Source of the DNA: Anopheles merus
Lineage: Eukaryota > Arthropoda > Insecta > Diptera > Culicidae
Direction: 5' to 3'
Assembly: GCF_017562075.2 (NCBI RefSeq)
Contig: NC_054083.1
Coordinates: 21,015,428 to 21,079,427 of the forward strand
Length of the DNA stretch: 64,000 nucleotides
Every line of letters starts with the position of its first letter. Position 1 is the stretch's first letter. Below the pieces are notes generated by a model that made no database searches, was not told where the DNA came from, and saw only the letters and a list, made by a program, of their open reading frames with translations. Of this stretch, positions 8,610-18,149 are shown one piece after another. Position numbers and translations under genes: made by a program.

Positions 8610-9186
8610 CCCAAGCGCCACAGATTAAGCTTAAACGACTGGAAAATTGAATATCCATAGAAAAAAAATGAAAGCTCTACAGCTTCATTGGTTTGATCAA
8701 TAGATGGCGTATTACAACTCATCATTATATTGCTATCCTTTTCTTGCAATGTGTTTCGCTATAATACCTATTATATAGCCTTCTAACTTTCTGAGCAAAA
8801 ATCTATCTGAATGGTCGTGTGGTCAGATACGTGGGTATCAACACCAACGACCATTACTCAAATCTCACTTACTTCAGTGCTGGTGGTTTCCGTTGGAGTT
8901 TAGTATTTAAACAATCGTATCGCCGTTCTAGTTCTAGCGATGCATAACTTCAATGCGAAACCATACAACAGTACAGAGGAAATGAGAAAGCTCTCCTCCA
9001 AGCGTGAAGCTCAACTGGTTGGGGTATCCCACCAACAGATAGCGCCACCAGCTTTTTTGCTATTTTTAGAATGCATGAGTCGTTTGGCGTCTGCTAAACG
9101 AAGTCTTTCTATATTCCGTTTAGGTAGAGAGCTTGAGTCGTTTAGAAGCCGTTTAGTGGTCTTTTAGTGGATTTGTGGCACTTGGG
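8610..9186 (+). mobile_element. Family A MITE-like element, copy 4 (complete)
   Basis: A 577-bp copy with intact ends. Flanks are ...CCTACTA and TAAGGATATTC..., giving a TA duplication. The empty site is visible in reverse complement at about 8351-8368 (GAATATCCTTAGTAGGC). A one-base deletion relative to copies 1 and 2 makes the internal frame at 8940-9167 run for 75 codons. Confidence 0.88.
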
Positions 9187-9248
9187 TAAGGATATTCAAA
9201 ACATGGTACCGGCAATAAAGCGTTTTCTGAGGCGTTTGGCAGTTGTCA

Positions 9249-9837
9249 CCCAAGTGCCACAAATCCACTAAACGACCACTAAACGGCTTCTAAACAACTC
9301 AAGTTCTCTACCTAAACGGAATATAGAAAGACTTCGTTTAGCAGACGGCAAACGACTCATTCATTCTAAAAATAGCGAAAAAGCTGGTGGCGCTCTCTGT
9401 TGGTGGGATACCCCAACCAGTTGAGCTTCATCGCTTGGAGGAGAGCTTTCTCATTTCCTCTGTACTGTTGTATGGTTTCGCATTGAAGTTATGCATCGCT
9501 AGAACTAGAGAACGGCGATACAATTGTTTAATTACTAAACTCCAACGGAAACCACCAGTACTGAAGCAAGTGAGAATTGAGTTATGGTCGTTGGTGTTGA
9601 TACCCACGTATCTGACCACACGACCATTCACATAGATTTTTGCTCAGAAAGTTATAAGGCCATATAGGTCATGATAAGATGAAACTTGTCAAAACACATT
9701 GCAAGAACAGGATAGCAATATAATGATGAGTTGTAATACGCCATCTATTGATCAAACCAATGAAGCTGTGGAGCTTTCATTTTTTTATATGGATATTAAA
9801 TTTTCCAGTCGTTTAAGCTTAATCTGTGGCGCTTGGG
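9249..9837 (-). mobile_element. Family A MITE-like element, copy 5
   Basis: A 589-bp copy in reverse orientation with CCCAAGTGCCACA at the left and GCGCTTGGG at the right. The left flank ends GTCA and the right flank begins ACTAAAC, so there is no matching duplication. The right neighbour is another truncated family A copy, so a deletion or recombination after insertion is likely. Confidence 0.85.
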
Positions 9838-10143
9838 ACTAAACTCCAACGGAAACCACCAGCACTGAAGCAAGTGAGATTTGAGCAATGGTCATTGGTG
9901 TTGATACCCACGTATCTAACCACACGACCATTTATATAGATTTTTGCTCAGAAAGTTAGAAGGCTATATAGGTCATAATAAAATGCAACTTGTCGAAACA
10001 CATTGCAAGAAAAGGATAGCAATATAATGATGAGTTGTAATACGCCATCTATTGATCAAACCAATGAAGCTGTGGAGCTTTCATTTTTTTTTCTATGGAT
10101 ATTCAATTTTCCAGTCGTTTAAGCTTAATCTGTGGCGCTTGGG
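9838..10143 (-). mobile_element. Family A element fragment, directly abutting copy 5
   Basis: This 306-bp segment repeats the right half of a reverse-oriented family A element, from ACTAAACTCCAACGG to GGCGCTTGGG. It starts without a terminal repeat exactly where copy 5 ends, which points to unequal recombination or a deletion between neighbouring copies. Confidence 0.85.
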
Positions 10144-10144
10144 G

Positions 10145-10248
10145 AATAGTCAGTCCTACGTATGGCGGCACGGTCCATTTGGGGATTGAACCCATGACAG
10201 GCATGTTGTTAAGTCGCACGAGTTGGCGACTGTACTACGAGACCGGCT
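10145..10248 (-). mobile_element. Truncated tRNA-headed SINE (SINE200 type)
   Basis: On the minus strand it starts near GAGCCGGTCTCGTAGTACAG and contains the RNA polymerase III box B GGTTCAATCCC (10182-10192). It is about 80% identical to the head of the SINE at 17929-18136, but the body and A-rich tail are lost at the junction with the family A fragment. Confidence 0.75.
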
Positions 10249-10914
10249 CAATACACACATAAACACATATACATAAAACATGTTTGTTTTACAACAAACC
10301 AACTTAAACACACACGTTTAATTGCTTCCTTTGCACAATTAAATAACATTTTAACACAGGTGAAACATGTTGAGCAAATAAATTGCCCGTGCATAAAAAT
10401 CTGACTTCAACAACATTGAAGTGGCTGCTTCTGTGGCCGTGTGGCTTAACCCACCAAACTGATAGTTTTTTAGCTTTGTTTGATGGAACTGGATTTTTAG
10501 TACAAGAAATTGGTGGCGTTTTCGGTATCTTGGTGATATGGGAATCTCACGTAAATTTTCAATGTGGCTCGTAGATAATGAGGAATTAATGTGAAAATTG
10601 AAAAAAATAATGATTTCTTAGTTTCTATCATCAAAAATGTTGAAAACACAATGAATTATAGAATAAATTCACAGAATAACACAAAATAACACACTGTAAT
10701 CTATGTTCTAAGGTTAAATAAGAACTCGCTAAGTCCAAAATATATTTTAAACCAATATTTAATCGAGCAAAAGGGGTAGATAAATTATATGAACAAATTT
10801 AATAAATGTAAACAAAGTTTGAATCCTGAGGACCTTACGTCAAGTGACGAATTGTCAAAATGCACTAGAGTCCACCCCCTAATATTTTTTAATCCACCTT
10901 GATACAGATAAATC
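10249..10914. other. AT-rich intergenic stretch upstream of TXNL1
   Basis: No gene, RNA or repeat with a partner in the window was recognised. The right part is the distal promoter region of TXNL1. Confidence 0.4.
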
Positions 10915-10934
10915 GGTATTTCTGGTCACTCTGC
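10915..10934 (+). promoter_or_regulatory. Motif 6/Motif 1-like core promoter element of TXNL1
   Basis: GGTATTTCTGGTCACTCTGC combines a Motif 6-like GGTATTT with a Motif 1-like TGGTCACTCT. It lies about 220 bp upstream of the TXNL1 ATG in the sense orientation. The first 16 bases are identical to the orphan element at 5757. Confidence 0.6.
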
Positions 10935-11150
10935 ACACAAGACCGCTGTCAAAGCAGCGAGCAAAATACCGAAAAATCATCGTCATCGTCGTCGCGCTTT
11001 GTTGCCGAAGCCCCTAAAAACAGACTAAACAGTTCCGCCGGGGGTGGTGCCGTAATTCTGCCTACAGTTTCGTGAATATTGCATCCATCGTTTGACGGGA
11101 AACTCCACGACCCACTGCAGTTGCATCTGTGCCGAATTGTAGCTGCAGAA

Positions 11151-12178
11151 ATGGCGGTAAAAGCCATCAACGACGAGGGACACTTCCAGGCCGAGTTGTC
11201 GGCCGCTGGTGGTAAGCTGGTGGTGGTCGATTTCACAGCGACCTGGTGCGGCCCGTGCCGCAACATTGCACCGCTGTTCGAGCAGCTGCCGACCAAGTAC
11301 CCGAAAGCCGTGTTCCTTAAGGTGGACGTAGACAAATGTGCCGAAACGGCCGCCACCCAGGGTGTTTCCGCGATGCCAACCTTCATCTTCTACCGTGCCC
11401 GGGTAAACAATGCGGGAATTCGCCGCTGTCTTACCACCACTGAGGCAAATATGAGGCTGATTCGGTCATGTTTTTCTTTCCTTTTGCAGACAAAGATCGA
11501 CCGACTACAGGGTGCAGATATTAACGGGCTAGAGGCAAAGATACAGAAACACTACGCGGCCAGCGCAGACGAGTCCGGCGAGGACTATGGGCAGGGAATG
11601 GTATGGTCCTTGCGATTCGTGCGAATGGTTCTCCAAGATATAGGACCTACTAAAATACCCATTCTTTTCGCCATTTGCAGCTCGATCTGAACACCTTCAT
11701 CCAGAAGAACCAGTGCGAGTGCCTAAACGAGGCGGACGACCATCCGTGGACGAATGCGCTAACCGCGTCCGGCGGCCACCTGGCGTCCGACTGTGACGAG
11801 CAGCTGATCATCTCGATCACGTTCAATCAGGTGGTGAAGCTGCACTCGCTGAAAATCAAGGCGCCGCCAACGCACGGGCCCAAGCACGTGAAGCTGTTCA
11901 TCAACCAGCCGCGCACGCTCGACTTCGACATGGCCGACTCGTACGTGTCGGTGCAGGACCTGGAGATCGACCCGAAGGACCTGGAGACGGGCAACCCGAC
12001 CAAGCTGCGGTTCGTCAAGTTCCAGAACGTGCAGAACATACAGCTGTTCGTGAAGGACAATCAGTCGGGCGGCGAGACGACGATCATTGACCATCTAGCC
12101 TTCATCGGGCAGCCGATCGCGACGACGAAGATGGACGATTTCCAGCGCGTAGCCGGCAAGAAGGGCGAAAGTCACTGA
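11151..12178 (+). CDS. Txl: Thioredoxin-like protein 1 (thioredoxin + PITH domain)
   Basis: A cytosolic/nuclear redox protein that in other animals docks on the 26S proteasome through its C-terminal PITH domain. Exons are 11151-11402, 11490-11600 and 11681-12178. Both introns are phase 0, with donors GTAAAC and GTATGG and acceptors ending TTTGCAG. The product is 286 residues, matching the family (~289). The thioredoxin fold covers residues 1-105 with the intact active site W32-C33-G34-P35-C36 and the cis-proline stretch SAMPTF. The linker includes an acidic ADESGEDY segment. The PITH domain covers about 122-275. The start codon is preceded by an in-frame upstream extension, but the thioredoxin domain begins directly after the chosen ATG. 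AATAAA at 12335 follows the stop by 157 bp. It is convergent with the channel gene. Confidence 0.96.
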
Positions 12179-12334
12179 GCTCCGGGGGCAGACAGCGAAA
12201 TGGGTGGCGCTCGCTCGTTCGATCGACGGGCGCAGATGTTGAGCAACGGATGGTGGTATCGATCGTCAGCAAAACGTTGATGACTGACTTGTTTGCAATC
12301 CCTTTTTTCTCATGAATCGGAAGTATGATTTAAT

Positions 12335-12340
12335 AATAAA
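12335..12340 (+). terminator. Poly(A) signal of TXNL1
   Basis: AATAAA within TTTAATAATAAAAAA, 157 bp downstream of the TXNL1 stop codon and the first such hexamer after it. Confidence 0.6.
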
Positions 12341-13572
12341 AAAAAACAATAACACAAATCTCCCTTTCTTTTCTTTCTTCAATACGTACACCGTAATAAG
12401 TTGCACGGAAGGGATGATTTGAGAGATAATTCATCTGCATTACTGAGAACAGTTTCAATTTTACCCTGTCATGGCCAGCCAAATCCATTACGTAGTTGTA
12501 CAAAACATCAAAGACACACTAAAAATGACAAACGGGCAGATAACCAGAACTCATTCTACGCAACAATGCAACCTTCCCCCAACGTGACAATGAAAACGAC
12601 CCCTATTGTCTATCATTTTCAGTATGACGGCCAAGTCTTATCTGATTTTCATCTCTGAAGTGTATTTAGCGTCCGCAAGCGTGTGTCCTTTTGCATCGAG
12701 TCCACGAATATAATTATCAAATAATGAAGGATTCTTATCGTTAATGTATCTTCTTCACACACGCGAGTACAATATGCTCCAATTGAATTGCTCGAGATGT
12801 TTTTAAGCCAAATCAATCCCTCACTTACATTACGGTGCCCCGCCATCCATTCAAGGGCTCATAATTTCATTTCACATCCACTTAGAAGGCTTTGTGCCAA
12901 ATGCGCACGAGAAATCAAATCCGCATCACATACGCCATGCTTTCCATTAATAATTACCTCCACTCATATTGCTTGATTCCCACTCAAACTCATCGCTCTT
13001 GAGTAATATATTTCACCTCGACCTCAAACCTCTCAACCCGGCTTCCGGCTCAGAGGGCTTCCGGCTCCGTTTGGATGGCGTAAAGAATTGAACAACACGT
13101 GGACCCAAAATGTATCTTCAGTCTGCCGCGTGTTAACTGATTTATTGGGCTCCACCCACCCGTTTGGACGACTTCGCTTCGCACATGCCGCTTCAAAGTG
13201 AAATATTTAATTAAATTCGTTTGCACCGTTGAAAGGGGGCCTCGGGTGTCATCCTTGGGTGAAGCAGCCGGCGATCGGTAGCGATTGCCACACTTAATAT
13301 TAATAAATCGGAAAAATGGCAACAAAAAAAGAGAGAGGAAAAATATTGCCACCAAACAACACAATACCGTTTCCCATGGGGAAGGTGGTTAGTGGAAATG
13401 TTGCTCTGGGGAGGGGGGGGGGGAATAATGTTACCATCGCTCGCTGCAAACAGAATCAAATCGACCCACCTCTGCACAGTTCCTCCCCAGTTCCGGAAAT
13501 GATTGATTGTCGCCGGGGCCCGGATTGAGGTGGAAGCCGGAAGCGGCCCAGGTAAGCGGCTCCACGGTGGGA
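12341..13572. other. Intergenic stretch between TXNL1 and the channel gene
   Basis: The two flanking genes converge on this 1.2 kb. No open frame here resembles a protein family. A run of ten or more G sits near 13410-13421. No repeat element was recognised. Confidence 0.45.
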
Positions 13573-13578
13573 TTTATT
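13573..13578 (-). terminator. Poly(A) signal of the channel gene
   Basis: AATAAA on the minus strand, 50 bp downstream of the channel stop codon at 13628. Confidence 0.55.
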
Positions 13579-13627
13579 CATCCGGGCCGGGCAGGAAACG
13601 CACTGCGCACTCGGTCGTTCGTTGCTG

Positions 13628-16600
13628 CTAGCGCTGGTGCAGCTTGGCACTGCTGCCGGTGGTGGGTTGCATTCGCACCGTCTCGATATGTTCCAGCGCT
13701 TCCAGCACGCTGCCACGCTGCATTTGTTCCATCTGGTGCAGGTGTTCCGTTGCCAGGTCGATTAGATGCCGGCGCAGCGCTGGGTGCGGTTGCAGAAACC
13801 GTTCCAACCAGTCCCGGGCTGCGGTGCAGGGTGATGAGGCGCATGCACATGGGACATGGGAGAGGCACCGTCGTGTGAGCGTGAAATGACACGAAAAGTA
13901 TTTCAATCGCAATTGCCATTCCAAGTCGTTCTCGGACTCCCCTCCCTTTCCACACCCATCTGTCACAGTTCGTCCCCTCGGAAAAGGCGATGGAGCGATG
14001 TTTTATTTCCCAGGTGGTAACGCCGTTAGTGCTGATGGCGTGGAATTGGATTTTGTTTGCGTCCGTACTCGGGCAGGAAATTCGTACTGGTGTGGTGGTC
14101 GGTACGTCTTGGTCGGCTGCATGCCGGATTCAAGCAAAAAAAGGTTAATAAACTACTACCAAAGGCGTGGAAAATGCAATCAGACACAAAGATGGATGGG
14201 GGAAAAGAATCATGAGGGGCAGCTAGGCATGGTTTACGCGAGACAATCGATAAGGCTCAAAATTGGAAAAAATACTCACACAAGATATATAACTGAGAGT
14301 TTTCCACCGCTACCATGTTGGGGAATTTCTGTAAAATGCAAACGAGCAATGTTATGTATCAGTTATCATCGCGCATGCAAATCCCATCCCATCGCTTACC
14401 ACCGTGTTCGCATCAAAGAGCAGCTGAAATTCTCCGAAATGCTCCCCATCCTCCAGGTGCAGCACCTTCTTCCAGCCGCTCGTGTACAGGGCGACCGTGC
14501 CGGACACGATGAATACCATGTGCCAGGCCCGCTCGTCACCGTTCCATCGGGCAATAATATCGTTCCTCATGAATAGCTGGTACTGCATGCCGAGTGCCAA
14601 CGCCATCAGCTGCTGGTCGGTAAACACGGCCCGAAACAGGGGACAGCCCCGAAGCAGGGGTCCCACCAACTGCATGCGCATCTCTCCGTAAAGCTGTGGA
14701 CAGAGGGACAGAGGCGAGCGATTCAAAGCGACACCCAAACTGCCAAAGCACTGTCAGTTGTCCCAACATTACCTGCTCCCCCAGCACGGACCGGATCAGC
14801 GACCAGCGGCTGTAGATCTTCGGATGGCGGAAGTCGTAGAAGCTCAAGATTTGCTGCTGCAGCGCGGCCGGCAGCTGCTCGTGGCGCATGTAGTTGCTCA
14901 GCTCGTACCGATACTCGTGATACTGGGGACGGATAGAGAAACAGTCTCCAATTACCATACTGCCAACAATAACAACCTTAAGACGGAGAGACTGTTGCTG
15001 CTTACCTTGCTGGCGCTGGAAAACAGAATGCGTATGAAAATAAGCAACTCCGCTAGCAGGTAAATCTTGAGGATGTAGCCACTGATGGTGTAGGCCAGGG
15101 ACATCAGCATATCGTCGTAGGTCATGGACTCGCTGAAGTCGTGCGTGATGTGTGCCACGGTGTACAGCGTGCGGTAGGAGCATTCCATGTAGCGAACCAC
15201 TGAAAGTAATAAGAAAAAAGGTACCTCAGAATTAAACACAAGTCAACGAGCAGCCAACAAGAAGCAGCCTCACAAGACGTTTGATTCCAGAACGATATCT
15301 TCATCGTCCAGGAGCGCTGATCGATCTGGGCTGGATCAGTTCCTTGCGCTAATCGGAGCACCAGAAACATTAGACACGTGCTCCAATGGAACACCGTCAG
15401 CACGGTGGCCAGGATGGCGATGAACTTGATCACCTTGCGCCGCAGCCCGAACCACTCACAAAGGCCGCGGATGTAGCGCAGGAACGTCCGGAAGCGGAAG
15501 ATCTTCATCACCGACAGCAGACTCCACAGATCCCACAGGCAGCCGGCATGGAAGTTGAGCCGATGCAGACAGTACACCAGCGAGTTGTCGAACGTAGTGG
15601 TGGGAATCTGAGGTAACAACAACAACGAAAAAATTGGTAAAAAGTGATAAGTTATCCCCCTGCCTGATAGAAGCCATAATGTTAATGACATACGAGCCTC
15701 GTCAACAGTGGATCCGGTGCCGAGGTGATGACATCGATCCAGAACCAAAAGCGCAGGTAACGCTTCCGGACGCCGCTCATGTTCAGATCGACACGCTGCG
15801 TTTGGCGGTCGTACGTGCCGGTGTACATGTTTATCACCACATCAACCAGGCAAATGAAATCTGTAAAGGCAAATGAAACCGCACTGCACTGCAACAGAGC
15901 AGGAAATAGAGTCATCGGTACGCCTTACCCGCGGCCAACAGCACCACATGAAACGTGGTGAATGGATAGTAGTCCTCGATCCGGTACAGAAACGTTATAT
16001 CGTACGGTATCAGCAGGAAGACGCTCGCGAACGTTACTATCATCAGACAGTTCCAGATGAAGCTGTAACGATGGGGCAGTGTGAGTGCCGCTCCCATAGG
16101 CCGGCCCGTTCATTAGCCGCCATACCTACCGGAAATAGCTCAGCGGATGTATCGTGCCCGGGTAGTAGGTTAGCTGGCGTGACATTTCGCGCTTGATTGC
16201 CGTATCGCTGCGAAAGGCGAGCCTCGCGATGGGGCTGTGATGATCGATCAGGCATAGCCGGCGCCACCAGCGAGCGAGCCTGAAAGTTGAAAGCGACGCC
16301 AATTAGACGTGACAAATTAATAACGAACGGTAGTGCCATCCATCTCGCAAAGTGCTGCCGCTGGGACTTTATTTTTTTTACATTGCCGTGTTCCCCATGT
16401 TTGTGCTTACCTGCGTGGTACGGTGTTGGCGGATATTAGCAGCTTCACCAGATCCACATCATGGCTGACGGAGCAGTGGTGCGATGGAAAGTTCCGATTG
16501 CCTTTTTCACCGCCATTACCGGCAACCATTTCCTCTGGGGGTTGTGCTGACGGTGCGTGGGCTATGGTGGGGTTTGGAAGGCTGCTCTGACGCTGCTTGT

Positions 16601-16628
16601 GCTGCTGCTGAGTTGGGATTTTGCTCAT
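13628..16628 (-). CDS. Divergent HCN/CNG-type ion channel without a canonical selectivity filter
   Basis: Ten exons: 16628-16411, 16279-16130, 16062-15929, 15860-15694, 15607-15274, 15199-15006, 14922-14773, 14693-14400, 14328-14280, 13818-13628. All junctions are GT-AG and the summed length is 1881 nt, giving 626 residues. Residues 113-123 (PGTIHPLSYFR) resemble the HCN pre-S1 motif. S1 is about 124-145, S2 158-178, and S3 203-217 (YLRFWFWIDVITSAP, HCN-like). S4 is about 251-270 with K258, R261, R263, R267, R270. S5 is 282-307 and S6 about 365-390, followed by C-linker and CNBD (about 466-585). The pore segment 343-361 lacks GYG or any glycine pair. The CNBD keeps GEHFGEF but has no phosphate-contacting arginine. 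There is no frame lesion, so a real but altered or auxiliary subunit is likelier than a pseudogene. Exon 9 is only 49 nt. The membership is clear; the orthology is not. Confidence 0.85.
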
Positions 16629-16728
16629 TTTTAATCCACCGGCAAACGGAACGGTCTCCCCAAGGAAAGGTTATGAAGCTATTAAAAGCCGAACAATCTT
16701 GATTTTTTTTGTTTTTTGTCTTTTGCAC

Positions 16729-17928
16729 TCCGCATAGCCTACTCTGATGGTTGACTTTCTAGAGGAAGAGATGGTTGGATCATGAAGCAACAAGCTTAAA
16801 GATCGGGCATTTGGTGTATCAGGGAGCCATCATTTGAGTTATTTGAATAGTTTAATCTCTTGATATCATTGTTAAATCGATTGATTAATTACAATAGCTT
16901 GAATCATCTGGAAACCCGTCATTAACGCAACGGTAACTGCGATTACAACTGGTATCATTAGCACTGAAACACCAGGAGATTTAGTACCGCAAACCCCCGA
17001 AAGCTTTCCATTTCTGTGATCCTAATTCAATTAAAGTGTTGCCGCGAGCACAGCAAAGCGCCCAAGATTCGCGAATCGTTTTCCGGGAAAGGTGGGACCG
17101 CCTTGGAGCGTAAGATATTTCCCTCCTCTTCCTTACACCAACAGCGGCCCAACAGTTGGCACAAAAAAAAACCACAGCAAGGAAAACACTCCCAGGAACT
17201 CCGGTCGTCCCAGAAAGGTTAATTAGCCTCCACCTTCGCCTCTGGGTTGTGATTTTCATTAGTCAATTTTTACCAGCCTGCTGTCTGTCTGTGAGCCTTT
17301 GATCCTTGCCCGGCTGTGGAGTATCGAGCGGAAATGAGCAGGGTAAAGCTCAGCCCTTAAAGTAAAATGCCTTTCGATGGTCCAGAGGGGAAGAGACGCG
17401 AGGAAACACCATCTCGTCGGTGCATTATGCTTGCTGGTGAAATTTTAATGAAACTGGTGCGAAACATCTCGTCACCTTGCCTAATGGGGAAGCAAGCGAA
17501 AGGGCTGGGAAGTTGGTTGAGTGGTGAGTTGTGTTCTCATACTCCTAAGCCGGCCCGAAGTGTTGTTGAAAAGGCACGTGCGATGATTTTGCTTTTATAT
17601 TTTCGCAGAATTTTCGCAACATTTCGAAACCGGCGGCGAAAAGGTTCGGTGGACGGTGATGCGATATGGAATCGAACGGTGTGCATTGGGTCGTACTGAC
17701 TGAATTGAATTTGAATGTGTGGAGTCCTTTAGCTGGAAATGCAAATATGTCAGAGAGCGATTTATTGCGAAATTTATGAGCAGATGCTTTACATATATAC
17801 TGTGGAAAGTTAAAAAGATATGAACGATCCTGAAAATAAAGAGGGAATAAACAAATAGGAGTGATAAGCTCTTGCATGTGCAAATAATAAAAGCATAAAA
17901 TAAGACTAATAAATTAAGCGCAAAATTT
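16729..17928. other. Upstream flank of the channel gene, no gene seen
   Basis: About 1.2 kb that should hold the channel promoter, read leftward. No TATA, Motif 1 or clear initiator-DPE pair was found by eye. Open frames here are short and lack family resemblance. Confidence 0.35.
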
Positions 17929-18136
17929 CTTCTTCTTCTTCTTTGGCACAACAACCGCTGTCGGTCAAGGCCTGCTTGAACCCACTAGTGAAGTGAGCTT
18001 GGCTTTCAGTGACTTATTGTTACCATAGCAGGATAGTCAGTCCTACGTATGGGGGCACGGTCTATTCGGGACTTGAACCCATGACGGGCATGTTGTTAAG
18101 TCGTACAAGTTGACGACTGTACCACCAGACCGGCCC
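17929..18136 (-). mobile_element. Complete tRNA-headed SINE (SINE200 type) with target duplication
   Basis: A 208-bp element on the minus strand. The head starts GGGCCGGTCTGGTGGTACAG (box A region), followed by box B GGTTCAAGTCC at 18079-18069, then a body and a tail of GAA/AAG units at 17929-17942. It is flanked by the perfect 13-bp duplication AAGCGCAAAATTT at 17916-17928 and 18137-18149. Size, RNA polymerase III boxes and tail match the Anopheles SINE200 group as I recall it. Confidence 0.85.
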
Positions 18137-18149
18137 AAGCGCAAAATTT

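Noticed and set aside
11759..12094. 111-codon minus-strand frame opposite the TXNL1 PITH exon
   Set aside because: Antisense shadow of a strongly biased coding exon.
13819..13966. Extension of the last channel exon upstream to 13966 (open frame)
   Set aside because: The added residues do not fit the cyclic-nucleotide domain. The 49-nt exon at 14328-14280 joined to an acceptor at 13819-13820 restores ...YILSRDWLERFL in frame.
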